DNA of 64,000 nt from Nostoc sp. CHAB 5844 (GCF_020829595.1 NZ_JAIVFW010000021.1:1-64000); one strand, 5' to 3'. Positions 53,600 through 62,071 are shown, counted from the first letter of the stretch. Program-made: numbers and translations. Notes: a model not told the origin generated them from the sequence alone.

Positions 53600-55720
53600 A
53601 TGTTGGGAAACACACTTGTTGGAAGATACCAAATTATTAGCCACTTGGGAGGTGGGGGATTTGGGGAAACTTTTGTAGCTTGCGATACTCAGCTACCAGG
53701 TTCACCAGAATGTGTTGTTAAAAAACTTAAACCCCAAGCCAATGATGCAGCAAGTTTAGAGATAGCTAGGCGTTTATTTGATACAGAAGCTCAAGTTCTT
53801 TATAAATTAGGTACGCATGATCGCATTCCGCAACTATTAGCCTATTTTGAAGAGAATGCCGAATTTTATCTCGTACAAGAATTCATCCCTGGTCATGATT
53901 TAAGTCAAGAGTTAGTTGCTGGTGAAACTCTCAGTCAAGACCAAGTTATATTACTGTTACAAGAAATATTAGAAATTTTAGAATTTGTTCACAAACAAAA
54001 TGTCATTCACCGTGATGTAAATCCTCGCAATTTACTCAGACGGGATGCGGATAACAAATTAATCTTAATAGATTTTGGCGCAGTCAAACAAATCACGACT
54101 CAAGTGATTACGCCAGAAGGTCAAACTAAATCTACTGTTGCTATTGGTACTCCTGGTTATCTTCCTAGCGAACAAGCGCAAGGTACACCAAAATTTAGCA
54201 GTGATATCTATGCTGTGGGGATAATTGCCATCCAAGCTTTGACTGGGATATTTCCTGAAGAATTAGAAAAAGATGCCGAAACTAATGAAATCATCTGGGA
54301 AAATCAAGTTAAAGTGTCTCCAGATTTGGCTACTGTTTTAAATAAAATGGTCTGTTACGATTTTCGGCAACGTTACTCCTCAGCAACAGTAGCATTAGAA
54401 GCATTAAAAAAAATCAATCAGCCCGATAATAAAACTATTAGTATATCTACAGCATTTTCACCCAAAAATATCAGAGTTGGTAAACATAAAAAAGGTTGGC
54501 TTAACAAAATAATATTAGCATTTTTTTTAGTAGGCTTCGCTGGGATAGCATCTTTATTTATAATTAATAGAATTAATGTAAACAATGCTATAGAATTATC
54601 CAAACAAGGAAATACACTTTTTGAATTGCAACGCTATCAAGATGCTTTATCTGCCTATAAACAAGCAGTGAATATTAGACCAGATTATGCTCAAGGCTGG
54701 AATGGTCAAGGTAAAACATTATTTAAATTAAAGCAATATTCAGCAGCTTTGACTGCTTATGAAAAAGCCATTCAAATTCAGCCAGATTATGTAGACGCTT
54801 GGAGTGGGAGAGGTTTTACCTTACAAAAATTACAACGATATCCAGAAGCGATCGCAGCTTTTGATAAAGCTTTACAACTACATGATGATTACCCAGAAGT
54901 TTGGAACGCTAAAGGTGAAGTTTTCACCGAGTTAAAGCAATATGACAATGCAATTAAAGCTTATGAACAAGCCATAGAATTAAAATCAGATTATGTTGAT
55001 GCTTGGTATAGTAAAGGCTTGGCATGGCAAAATTTAAAACATTACGATGAGGCGATCGCAGCATACGATAAAGCGTTAGAAATTAAATCTGATTATTATC
55101 AAATCTGGTATAATCGCGGTAATGCTCTCGTAAATTTAAATCGCTACGAAGATGCTTTTAACGCATATGATAAAGCAGTACAATATCAGCCCAGTTATTA
55201 CCAAGCTTGGTTATCTAGAGGTAACGTTCTCATTACTTTACGACGCTATCCAGAAGCAATAGAATCATTTAATCAAATAATCAAAAATGATTTTGCTAAT
55301 TATCAAGCATGGTATAATATTGGTTGGTCACAACATCAACTACAACGCTACGAAGACGCAATCACAGCTTATAATAAAGCCGCCAATATTAAACGCAACG
55401 ATTATCAACTGTGGTACAGCTTAGGAAATTCTCAATACAATTTACAGAAATATACAGAGGCGATCGCGTCCTATAATAAAGCAGTACGCTACAAACCAGA
55501 ACATTACGAAAGCTGGTATAGCCGAGGCAATGCTTTATTAAAATTAAACCGCTATCAAGATGCGATCGCATCTTATAACCAAGCTATTAAATATAAACCA
55601 GATTATCAACAAGCTATAACTGCTCGTAACCAAGCCCAGAGTCAAATACAAACAGAAAAACCAAAACCAATCATCGTCCCAATTATACCAAATCCTAACC
55701 CAAATCCAGATAAACCCTAA
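53600..55720 (+). CDS. Serine/threonine kinase with TPR repeats
   Basis: A 706-aa membrane protein. Kinase domain (residues 8-270): Gly loop ISHLGGGGFGETFVA, Lys in ECVVKKLKP, catalytic loop VIHRDVNPRNLL, LIDFGAVKQ (DFG) and GTPGYLPSEQAQG (activation segment). In the catalytic loop the usual Lys after HRD is Asn (HRDVNPRN). One membrane segment (NKIILAFFLVGFAGIASLFII, about 300-322), then about ten TPRs (about 330-680) of the kind AWYSKGLAWQNLKHYDEAIAAYDKALEIKSDY. The TPR half should lie on the far side of the membrane, or act as a scaffold. A Pro/Asn-rich tail ends it. Confidence 0.87.
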   Translation: MLGNTLVGRYQIISHLGGGGFGETFVACDTQLPGSPECVVKKLKPQANDAASLEIARRLFDTEAQVLYKLGTHDRIPQLLAYFEENAEFYLVQEFIPGHDLSQELVAGETLSQDQVILLLQEILEILEFVHKQNVIHRDVNPRNLLRRDADNKLILIDFGAVKQITTQVITPEGQTKSTVAIGTPGYLPSEQAQGTPKFSSDIYAVGIIAIQALTGIFPEELEKDAETNEIIWENQVKVSPDLATVLNKMVCYDFRQRYSSATVALEALKKINQPDNKTISISTAFSPKNIRVGKHKKGWLNKIILAFFLVGFAGIASLFIINRINVNNAIELSKQGNTLFELQRYQDALSAYKQAVNIRPDYAQGWNGQGKTLFKLKQYSAALTAYEKAIQIQPDYVDAWSGRGFTLQKLQRYPEAIAAFDKALQLHDDYPEVWNAKGEVFTELKQYDNAIKAYEQAIELKSDYVDAWYSKGLAWQNLKHYDEAIAAYDKALEIKSDYYQIWYNRGNALVNLNRYEDAFNAYDKAVQYQPSYYQAWLSRGNVLITLRRYPEAIESFNQIIKNDFANYQAWYNIGWSQHQLQRYEDAITAYNKAANIKRNDYQLWYSLGNSQYNLQKYTEAIASYNKAVRYKPEHYESWYSRGNALLKLNRYQDAIASYNQAIKYKPDYQQAITARNQAQSQIQTEKPKPIIVPIIPNPNPNPDKP

Positions 55721-55742
55721 TCTTTGTCTCTAGCCTGATTAG

Positions 55743-56204
55743 AATGCAGGTTCAGAAACTTTGAAAGCAGTGCGCGAATCTGTGGCGTTAATTAGATCAG
55801 AACCGCTGCAAAGTCAACTTTTAGAAGCGGCGATCGCAAATCTCACAGAAGAATTTCATCGTCTCACTGGCATCTTACCAGAAAGCAAGATTAATCTTCC
55901 TCCCAACTTGCCCCATGCAATCAACACAACCATTTATCGAATTTTGCAAGAGGGCTTAACTAATATTTGCAAATATGCCGAGGCAACAGCAGTACAAATT
56001 CAAATCCAGCCTACCGATGATAAGTTGGAATTGATGCTTCAAGATAATGGCAAAGGTTTTCAGGTAAACAGCAGTAAAAAAGGATTTGGACTCCAGGGAA
56101 TGCAGGAACGAATGGTTGCTTTAGGAGGACAATTAGAAATTGTTAGTCAGCCAAATACAGGTTGTCGAATTACTGCAAAATTTCCACGAACTGAGAAATT
56201 TTAG
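55743..56204 (+). pseudogene. NarL-type histidine kinase, C-terminal remnant
   Basis: About 147 codons from a possible TTG at 55761, with an open frame back to 55743 behind a TAG. It reads LKAVRESVALIRSEPL, the end of a HisKA_3 region, and then a full HATPase with the N-box YRILQEGLTNICKYA and the G-boxes DNGKGFQV and KGFGLQGMQERMVALGG. The phospho-acceptor His and all sensing domains are missing; the break is 40 bp after the TPR kinase. Without a dimerisation helix it cannot be a normal kinase, though translation is possible. Confidence 0.7.
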
Positions 56205-56275
56205 GGGCTAGAGGCTAGAGGTTAGAGACTAGTAAGGCTGAAATTGTTGTGGACTGACACGAGTAAAATGATGCA

Positions 56276-56473
56276 TAAAACAGGAGTCAGAATACAGAAT
56301 ACAGAATACTCTACCCATAAAGCGAAAAGTCGAGACAGGGCATTAGTTTTAAAGGGAGAATATTTTAATTTTTTTCGCCCACCATTCCACTCGCTTTTAA
56401 CCAATATTCGTCACCCACTCGTACAGAATTCATGCGCTCATTCTGACGACTGAGTTCTGAATTCTTCTTATAA
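56276..56473. repeat. Dispersed intergenic element, copy B
   Basis: A sister of 17299-17480, same orientation, with a 17-bp extra block (GCGAAAAGTCGAGACAG) after CCCATAAA. It starts near AAAACAGGAGTCAGAATAC and ends GACTGAGTTCTGAATTCTTC. It lies right after the HK remnant. Confidence 0.8.
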
Positions 56474-56476
56474 ATA

Positions 56477-57079
56477 TTAACTATTTTGAACCATCCACAC
56501 TAAAATTCCAAGAATTTCTTCCACAGGCGGGAGAGGATAATCCATCAAATCGATAGTTACAACATTCCCTTCCAACTTCAAAAATCGCCATTGCGTACCA
56601 TTACTAATCGAACCATAAATAACCGAAATCGGACGATTTCTTGCAGCATTGAATCTTTGTGCTGCAAACATCTCTGCAATACATTGTCCAAATCCAGTTC
56701 TTAAATCTGCTTTTTTTGCTTCTACAATCACAACTACAGGGGCTTCAATTTCTAGCACTTCAGGCGATTTACTTAACAGGAAATCACACATTCCATTAAG
56801 TCCAACTGCCTCATCAACTGTAAAATCTTCTCCTGAAAATAAGCTAATTTGACGGCTGAATATGCGTCTAACTTCTAATAATACAGGGTAAATAATGCCC
56901 TCAGAACGCGCTTTTTCACTAGCAGAAGCAGCCAGTGGTAGACTTTCTTCAAGATATGCAGTCAGCGTAGCAGATGCTTTTATTGGTTCAGTTGGGGGAA
57001 TAAATCTTCCACCTTCCTGTGTTTTTAATCCGAATGCTTCTTTAACTTTACTGATAGTTGTAAACTGGCTATAAGGCAT
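56477..57079 (-). CDS. PD-(D/E)XK-like protein, paralogue A
   Basis: A 200-aa protein. Conserved blocks: SEKARSEGIIYPVLLEVRRIF near residues 55-75, VGLNGMCDFLLS near 91, VVVIVEAKKADLRTGFGQCIAEMFAAQRFN near 110-139. The Asp of CDF and the E-x-K of VEAKK form a PD-(D/E)XK nuclease-like active site, as in the N-terminal domain of type I restriction subunits. It shares these blocks with the divergently oriented gene at 57308. Stand-alone genes like this are common in cyanobacteria; no role is known. Confidence 0.72.
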   Translation of the reverse strand: MPYSQFTTISKVKEAFGLKTQEGGRFIPPTEPIKASATLTAYLEESLPLAASASEKARSEGIIYPVLLEVRRIFSRQISLFSGEDFTVDEAVGLNGMCDFLLSKSPEVLEIEAPVVVIVEAKKADLRTGFGQCIAEMFAAQRFNAARNRPISVIYGSISNGTQWRFLKLEGNVVTIDLMDYPLPPVEEILGILVWMVQNS

Positions 57080-57307
57080 AATTACTAATTTTATTTACAA
57101 GTCTAGATTCAGTTTAGCGATTTAAGACTTGTTTTTAGCAGTAGCGATACCTACAGTAAGCTACGCTAACGCTCCTCTAGTCCTCTAATCCCACATCATA
57201 ATTATTGAATATAAGCGATCGCCTAACTTCCTGGCATAACCTACCAACTCTATAGGTTAAGCTACGCTAGGGCATATATCATAATACAATCAAAGCACTG
57301 CAAAACT

Positions 57308-57910
57308 ATGGCTTACAGTGACTTTACCCTAGAAAAGGCTGTGACCAATCTGGGAATCATCACCCAAGAAGCTGATCTGTTTCCCCAACTTGTACCTCTT
57401 CCTATACCTGCTTGGTTGGATGAAACTCTCAAAAAGCGAACCCAATTATTTTTGATTAGTGAAAAAGCTCGGAGTGAGTTTATTATTGCACCGATTTTAC
57501 TAGCCTGCCGTGATATCAGCCAAGATAGGTTAGCTATTTTCTCTGGACAAAGACTTGATGTTGATCCTGCACAAGGTTTGATTGGAGAATGTGATTTTAT
57601 TCTCGCATTAGCTCCACCTTTACCACCTTTGCGATCGCCAATTATCACAATTGTAGAAGCTAAGAAAAATGATGTTGAAGCTGGGTTAGGACAATGTATC
57701 GCCCAAATGGTAGCAGCAGATTTATTTAATCGTTCATCTAACCAAGTAGAAAAGCCTGTGTATGGATGTGTAACAACAGGAGAAGTATGGCAATTTCTTA
57801 AACTTTTCCAAAAAATAGCTTTCCTTGATCATCAAAGATATTACTTGGACAACGTAGGCGCAATTTTGGCAATTGTGCAGACAATTGTTCAGCAATTCAG
57901 TGGTGAATAG
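57308..57910 (+). CDS. PD-(D/E)XK-like protein, paralogue B
   Basis: A 200-aa protein homologous to paralogue A over its length: same start pattern (YSDFTLEKAVTNLGI against YSQFTTISKVKEAFGL), ISEKARSEFIIAPILLACRDI, GLIGECDFILA, ITIVEAKKNDVEAGLGQCIAQMVAADLFN. The D and E-x-K catalytic-type residues are kept. The two genes are head to head with a 228-bp spacer, and both have exactly 200 residues. Identity looks low (about one third by eye), so the duplication is old or the pair was acquired separately. Confidence 0.72.
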   Translation: MAYSDFTLEKAVTNLGIITQEADLFPQLVPLPIPAWLDETLKKRTQLFLISEKARSEFIIAPILLACRDISQDRLAIFSGQRLDVDPAQGLIGECDFILALAPPLPPLRSPIITIVEAKKNDVEAGLGQCIAQMVAADLFNRSSNQVEKPVYGCVTTGEVWQFLKLFQKIAFLDHQRYYLDNVGAILAIVQTIVQQFSGE

Positions 57911-58283
57911 TTAATTACTGTATTAGACTTCTTGATCTCGTAAATTAGTTTTATTAACAAGCAATTATTAGCAGATTGAACTGTCTAATTAGGTTTTTCA
58001 GTGCTAAGAGCGATCGCTCTCTTTATTATCTTGTTGAGTAAAAGCGATCGCCCATATTAATCTAAAAAATATCATTTAAAATAGTTTTTTATTTTATAGT
58101 TTTTATCTCGGAAAAATTTAAGCAAAACCCAAAATCCAGACTTTATAAGAGTTATAGCGGTTCCCGACCTAGTGAGGTACGTTTTCAAAGCTACTAACCT
58201 TGGTAAACAAGATTTGGGTGTACCTCAGTTGCTTAGGAAACGCTATATATTGTCTCATGTATCAACTGGAAAGTGAAACGATA
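57911..58283. other. Spacer, no gene seen
   Basis: AT-rich DNA with two HIP1-type sites and, near 58150-58250, GGTTCCCGACCTAGTGAGG-type dispersed sequence. No reading frame or terminator is convincing. Confidence 0.5.
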
Positions 58284-58478
58284 TTAGGCGACAGCAAGCA
58301 AAAAAGAATTGGCAAAAATTGCAGCTTGAGTGCGATCGCGGAGATTCAGCCGAGTCAAAATATGAGTGATATGATTTCTGATCGTACCCTCCGAAAGAAA
58401 CAGCTTTTGAGCAATTTCTCGATTGCTGAAGCCGCTGGCAATTAACTGCAAAACTTCTCGCTCTCCATCCAAAAATTT
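58284..58478 (-). pseudogene. LuxR/NarL-type regulator, C-terminal HTH remnant
   Basis: The frame after an in-frame TAA (58479-58481) reads [20 protein letters not shown], then [20 protein letters not shown], then [16 protein letters not shown]. This is a complete LuxR-type helix-turn-helix (REVL..GxxNxEIA..LxxSxxTVxxHxxxIxxKL). The receiver domain is gone. A TTG at 58472 could start it. It may be a remnant of a NarL-type regulator, matching the NarL-type kinase remnant at 55743 but on the other strand. Confidence 0.75.
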
Positions 58479-58547
58479 TTAGTAGCATTCTATAAAGCGA
58501 TCGCAAATTATCAGAAAATTGAGAGGGGGGTAAATACAGCTTTTACC

Positions 58548-60866
58548 ATGCGAATTTTGCTGATCGAAGACGACGAAGTTCTGCTCGGTGTCTTGCGGCA
58601 ATCTCTCACCAGCCAGCACTACGTTGTTGATACAGTCCAGGATGGTCAAAGTGGTTGGGAATATGCCCAAAGCACAAGCTATGACTTAATTCTGACAGAT
58701 GTAGGGCTACCTGGACTTGATGGAATTACGTTATGCCAACGCTTACGGGCTGAAGGTTACACCATCCCGATTTTACTAATCACAGCCAAAGATGCCAGTA
58801 GCGATCGCATTCGGGGATTAGACGCAGGTGCAGACGACTATTTAACCAAACCTCTAGATTTAGCAGAACTTCAAGCACGTTTAAGAGCTTTGTTACGACG
58901 TGGTGAAGTTTCTGCCACAACTGTATTACAAGTAGGCGAATTGCATTTAGATCCACGCAGTTGCGAAGTGAAATATGCCAACAAATCCCTAAAATTAACT
59001 CCGAAAGAATATTCACTGCTCGAAGTATTTATGCGAAATCCCGCACGGGTTTTTAGTCGCGGACAACTCATCGAGCATCTTTGGACATTTGACGATCCCC
59101 CATTAGAAGAAAGTGTCAAAGCACATATTAAAGGACTGCGCCAAAAATTGAAGGCAGCTGGGGCTGTAGACTTAATCGAAAATGTTTACGGTTTAGGGTA
59201 TCGATTGCGGGAGGCAGGAGAAAAAACAACGGGAAAAGAAGATCAAGAAGTTTTGGCTGTCTCTCAATCTCCTACTTCTGTCATCCCCTCATCATCGATT
59301 GAGCAAGAATTTCAGCAAGGAATGGCTCAGCTGTGGCAGCAGTATCAGGGGTTGATGGTTCAACGCTTACAAGCTCTGCAAACAGCAGCAGAGGCAATCA
59401 ATCAAGGGACACTCACCCAGGAATTATCTCAAAGTGCTAGAGGGGCAGCACACAAGTTAGCAGGCGTGTTGGGGATGTTTGAGAAGGAAGCCGGAACGCT
59501 TTTGGCACGAGAGATAGAAGATATTTTGTCATTAGATGCGGCATTACCACCAGCCCAAGCACAACAATTTTTAGATTTGGTGCATAAATTGAGTGAAATG
59601 CTCAATTTAGAAGAACTTTCATTATCTTTGCCCACAGAAACACCCAGGCTATTGTTAATTGATTCCGACCTGAATTTAGGTCGAGAGTTACAGGAATTAG
59701 CTCAATCATGCGATCGCAGTTGGCAGCAAGTAGCAACATTAGAGTTAGGCAAAACATGGCTGCAATCGCACTCAGTCGATTTGGTAGTGTTAGCAACAGA
59801 TGCTGCCAGACAACAGGAGGATAGTCTAATGTTGTTAGCAGACTTGGCATCTCGGACACCGCCCATATCTGCATTAGTACTTGCTGCTGTTGATAGTTTA
59901 CTAGATCGGGTAGCAGTGGCGCGTGCTGGCGGACGGGGGTTTCTGCATAAACCTGTAGCAGCAGTGCAAGTGTGGGAGATGGCAAAGCAATTATTGCAAG
60001 TTACCCAACCATTGACAGTTAATGTACTGGTTGTAGATGACGATCCGGTATTTCTGGCAGCATTGCGCCCCATGCTCGAACCTTGGGGCATCCGCATGAC
60101 AGCCTTAGATAACCCTCTACGCTTTTGGGAAGTGTTGCGATCTGTTGTGCCTGATTTGTTGATTTTAGATGTGGATATGCCGGAAGTTAACGGTATGGAA
60201 CTTTGTCAGGCAGTACGTATTGATCCTGATTGGCAGGGATTACCGATTTTGTTTCTCACGGCTCGGAGCGATCGCGCCACGATTCAACAAGTGTTTACTA
60301 TTGGAGCCGATGACTATGTAAGCAAGCCAGTTGTAGCCGCAGAATTGCTCACCCGCATCACCAATCGCCTAGAACGTACCCGCTTACTGCAAAACCTTTC
60401 TGGCAAAGACCATCTCACCGGATTACCAAATCAACCTCACTCCAGCCGTGATTTAGAACTTTTCATTCAAAAAAGTCAGGATGCAGACATGAGTATGAAT
60501 AATTCTTTTTGTCTAGCAGTGTTCACAATCATCCAGTTGCAGCAGATTAACATTCAATACGGTCATGCTGTTGGTCATCAAGTTTTACAACAGTGGGGTC
60601 GCCTGTTTCAATCTTACTTTCGAGGTGGGGAAGTATTAGGATATTGGGGTAACGGAGAGTTTGTCGTAGGAATGCTGGGATTGACAAAACTAGAAGCAAG
60701 CGATCGCCTAGAGCAATTTTTAACTACTTTACGACAACAAGTATTCACAGCCCAAGATAACAGACGCTTTCAGATCAGCTTTAGTTTTGGGATTGCTGAG
60801 TATCCTGCTGATGGTTCGACTTTACAATCTCTGTTTCAATTTGCCAGCGTCAAAAGTCAAAAGTAA
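58548..60866 (+). CDS. Multi-domain response regulator (REC-wHTH-HPt-REC-REC-GGDEF)
   Basis: A 772-aa protein. Domains in order: receiver 1 (1-115; LILTDVGLPGLDG), OmpR-type winged helix (125-222; KLTPKEYSLLEVFMRNPARVFSR then LRQKLKAAGAVDLIENVYGLGYRL), and HPt (about 250-350; RGAAHKLAGVLGMFE with the His). A degenerate receiver follows (about 365-480; the acceptor region reads DLVVLATDAAR), then receiver 3 (about 490-610; LLILDVDMPEVNG, VSKPV) and a GGDEF domain (about 620-765). The signature is WGNGEF instead of GGDEF, and the C-terminus ends early in SVKSQK, encoded by heptamers. Diguanylate cyclase activity is unlikely. DNA-binding plus phosphorelay is the expected role. Confidence 0.85.
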   Translation: MRILLIEDDEVLLGVLRQSLTSQHYVVDTVQDGQSGWEYAQSTSYDLILTDVGLPGLDGITLCQRLRAEGYTIPILLITAKDASSDRIRGLDAGADDYLTKPLDLAELQARLRALLRRGEVSATTVLQVGELHLDPRSCEVKYANKSLKLTPKEYSLLEVFMRNPARVFSRGQLIEHLWTFDDPPLEESVKAHIKGLRQKLKAAGAVDLIENVYGLGYRLREAGEKTTGKEDQEVLAVSQSPTSVIPSSSIEQEFQQGMAQLWQQYQGLMVQRLQALQTAAEAINQGTLTQELSQSARGAAHKLAGVLGMFEKEAGTLLAREIEDILSLDAALPPAQAQQFLDLVHKLSEMLNLEELSLSLPTETPRLLLIDSDLNLGRELQELAQSCDRSWQQVATLELGKTWLQSHSVDLVVLATDAARQQEDSLMLLADLASRTPPISALVLAAVDSLLDRVAVARAGGRGFLHKPVAAVQVWEMAKQLLQVTQPLTVNVLVVDDDPVFLAALRPMLEPWGIRMTALDNPLRFWEVLRSVVPDLLILDVDMPEVNGMELCQAVRIDPDWQGLPILFLTARSDRATIQQVFTIGADDYVSKPVVAAELLTRITNRLERTRLLQNLSGKDHLTGLPNQPHSSRDLELFIQKSQDADMSMNNSFCLAVFTIIQLQQINIQYGHAVGHQVLQQWGRLFQSYFRGGEVLGYWGNGEFVVGMLGLTKLEASDRLEQFLTTLRQQVFTAQDNRRFQISFSFGIAEYPADGSTLQSLFQFASVKSQK

Positions 60867-60873
60867 AAAGCGC
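60847..60873. repeat. Heptamer repeat at the end of the regulator gene
   Basis: GTCAAAA GTCAAAA GTAAAAA, three heptamers across the last codons and the TAA. The usual GGDEF C-terminus (DxALYxAKxxGRN) is missing. Confidence 0.75.
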
Positions 60874-61109
60874 AAAGTTGAGCCAGTCGCGTGGTGAGGC
60901 AGCGCGGTCTTGGGGGTTTCCCCCATGAGCGACTGCCGAAGGGGTTTCCCGACTTGAGCGAACTGGCGTGGCGGTGTCGGTTTCCGTCCCCGCAATCGCC
61001 TCAACGCTTGGAACCCCCCTTCGGGTTCGCAGTTCCGTGACTGTCGGGCATTGCCCGCCCAACGGACTGCTCACCGCAACGCACTGGCTCGACTTGAGGT
61101 GACTGTCGT

Positions 61110-61255
61110 CTGACTTTTCACGTCATGTGGAAAAGCCGACGAAAAACCTAACCCCCTAGCCCCCTTCCCGACGCGGGAAGGGGGAAGATTCAAAGTCTCT
61201 CTCCTACAAGGAGAGAGATTTAGAGAGAGGTTTTCCAGATCCCGTGAAAAGTCAG
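61110..61255. mobile_element. 146-bp MITE, copy 2
   Basis: The same length as copy 1 at 42223-42368 and nearly identical; differences are CTTAACC/CCTAACC, CGCGTCGGG/GACGCGGG and CTTGTAGG/CTACAAGG. The flanks are ACTGTCGT on both sides (8 bp; 9 if the first C of the element is counted), a second independent target duplication. No transposase gene is in the window. Confidence 0.87.
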
Positions 61256-61428
61256 ACTGTCGTCGGCTTTGCCGACAGTCACGCAACTGCCGCGCATGGT
61301 TTCGGTGACAGTCACGCGAGTGGCGTTTGACGTAAGGAAACCCAACACCTAGATTAATGTTGGGTTTCGCAGGCTCAACCCAACCTACGCCTAATGCACT
61401 ACACCCTTACCCAAACCTGAATATTAAT

Positions 61429-61461
61429 GTGAGGCGACGCATTAACAATGCGTCGCCTCAC
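61429..61461. repeat. Perfect 15-bp hairpin before a tandem array
   Basis: GTGAGGCGACGCATT-AAC-AATGCGTCGCCTCAC. The 3-prime arm flows directly into the first unit of the 21-bp array. Confidence 0.9.
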
Positions 61462-61577
61462 ATTGTGAATGTGTTGCCTCACATTGTGAATGTATTGCCT
61501 CACATTGTGAATGTGTTGCTTCGCATTGTGAATGTATTGCCTCACATTGTGAATGTGTTGCCTCGCATTGTTATATC
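61456..61577. repeat. 21-bp tandem array, five units plus a partial sixth
   Basis: Units CCTCACATTGTGAATGT[G/A]TTG at 61456, 61477, 61498, 61519 (CTTCGC variant) and 61540, then a partial CCTCGCATTGTT. The G/A position alternates strictly between units. The array is open in several frames by chance of its composition; it is not a gene. Confidence 0.9.
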
Positions 61578-61708
61578 AAGTTAAGCAGAAAAGTAGCTAC
61601 GCCTTTTCCCATTCCCAACGATAATTGTTGATAACATCTTGCAGCAGGATGAGAAATTCCCAAAATTAGATGTATCGTCAATCCTCAACAGCCTAGTTTC
61701 TACTTGTT

Positions 61709-62071
61709 ATGAATGAAACAGCAATCAAATCTCTTAGTGAAATGAAGCGAGAAACAGATGTGCCTGTTGTGATTACAGATCAACAAGGGTTCGTCACTTA
61801 TGTAAACGATCGCTTTACCTCCGTTTTTGGCTGGAGTCTGGCTGAAATTAACGGTCAAATTGTTACAGTAGTTATTCCAGAGGGTTTTCATGCCCCACAC
61901 CATCTTGGCTTCTCTCGCTTTCTCTCAACGGAAAGTTCTACTATTCTCAATCATCCAGTGCGTCTTGTCGGCATCACTAAAGATGGTAGAGAAATTGCCG
62001 CCGAACATTTGATCATGGCAGAGAAACATCAAGAGGAATGGGTGTTTATGGCCATGTTGCGTCCTCTTTAA
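61709..62071 (+). CDS. Single PAS-domain protein, 120 aa
   Basis: A 120-aa protein that is little more than one PAS domain (residues about 15-115): PVVITDQQGFVTYVNDRFTSVFGWSLAEINGQIVTVVIPEGFHAPHHLGFSRFLST then GITKDGREIAAEHLIMAEKHQEEWVFMAMLRPL. No output domain. It precedes a large PAS kinase on the same strand by 200 bp, separated by heptamer repeats, and may act as an accessory sensor or protein-interaction module. Confidence 0.75.
   Translation: MNETAIKSLSEMKRETDVPVVITDQQGFVTYVNDRFTSVFGWSLAEINGQIVTVVIPEGFHAPHHLGFSRFLSTESSTILNHPVRLVGITKDGREIAAEHLIMAEKHQEEWVFMAMLRPL

Larger units (their letters stand above)
60867..61708. other. Long repeat-rich spacer
   Basis: About 840 bp without a gene. 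60880-61090 is GC-rich dispersed sequence with many small inverted repeats (CCAACGGACTGCTCACCGC, GGGGGTTTCCCCC). MITE copy 2 follows at 61110-61255, then GACAGTCACGC fragments, AACCCAACA hairpin sequence (61338-61370), a perfect hairpin plus 21-bp array (61429-61577), and a 130-bp leader of the PAS gene. Confidence 0.65.

Noticed and set aside
58200-58445. An 81-aa plus-strand frame
   Set aside because: It is antisense to the LuxR-type remnant, whose helix-turn-helix is unmistakable on minus.
61456-61577. Possible CRISPR array
   Set aside because: Units are contiguous 21-mers without spacers, and no cas genes are present; it is a simple tandem array.
61357-61584. A plus-strand reading frame coding NVLPHIV-like repeats
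   Set aside because: It is produced by the 21-bp tandem array staying open by composition; there is no ribosome-binding site and no protein-like sequence outside the repeat.
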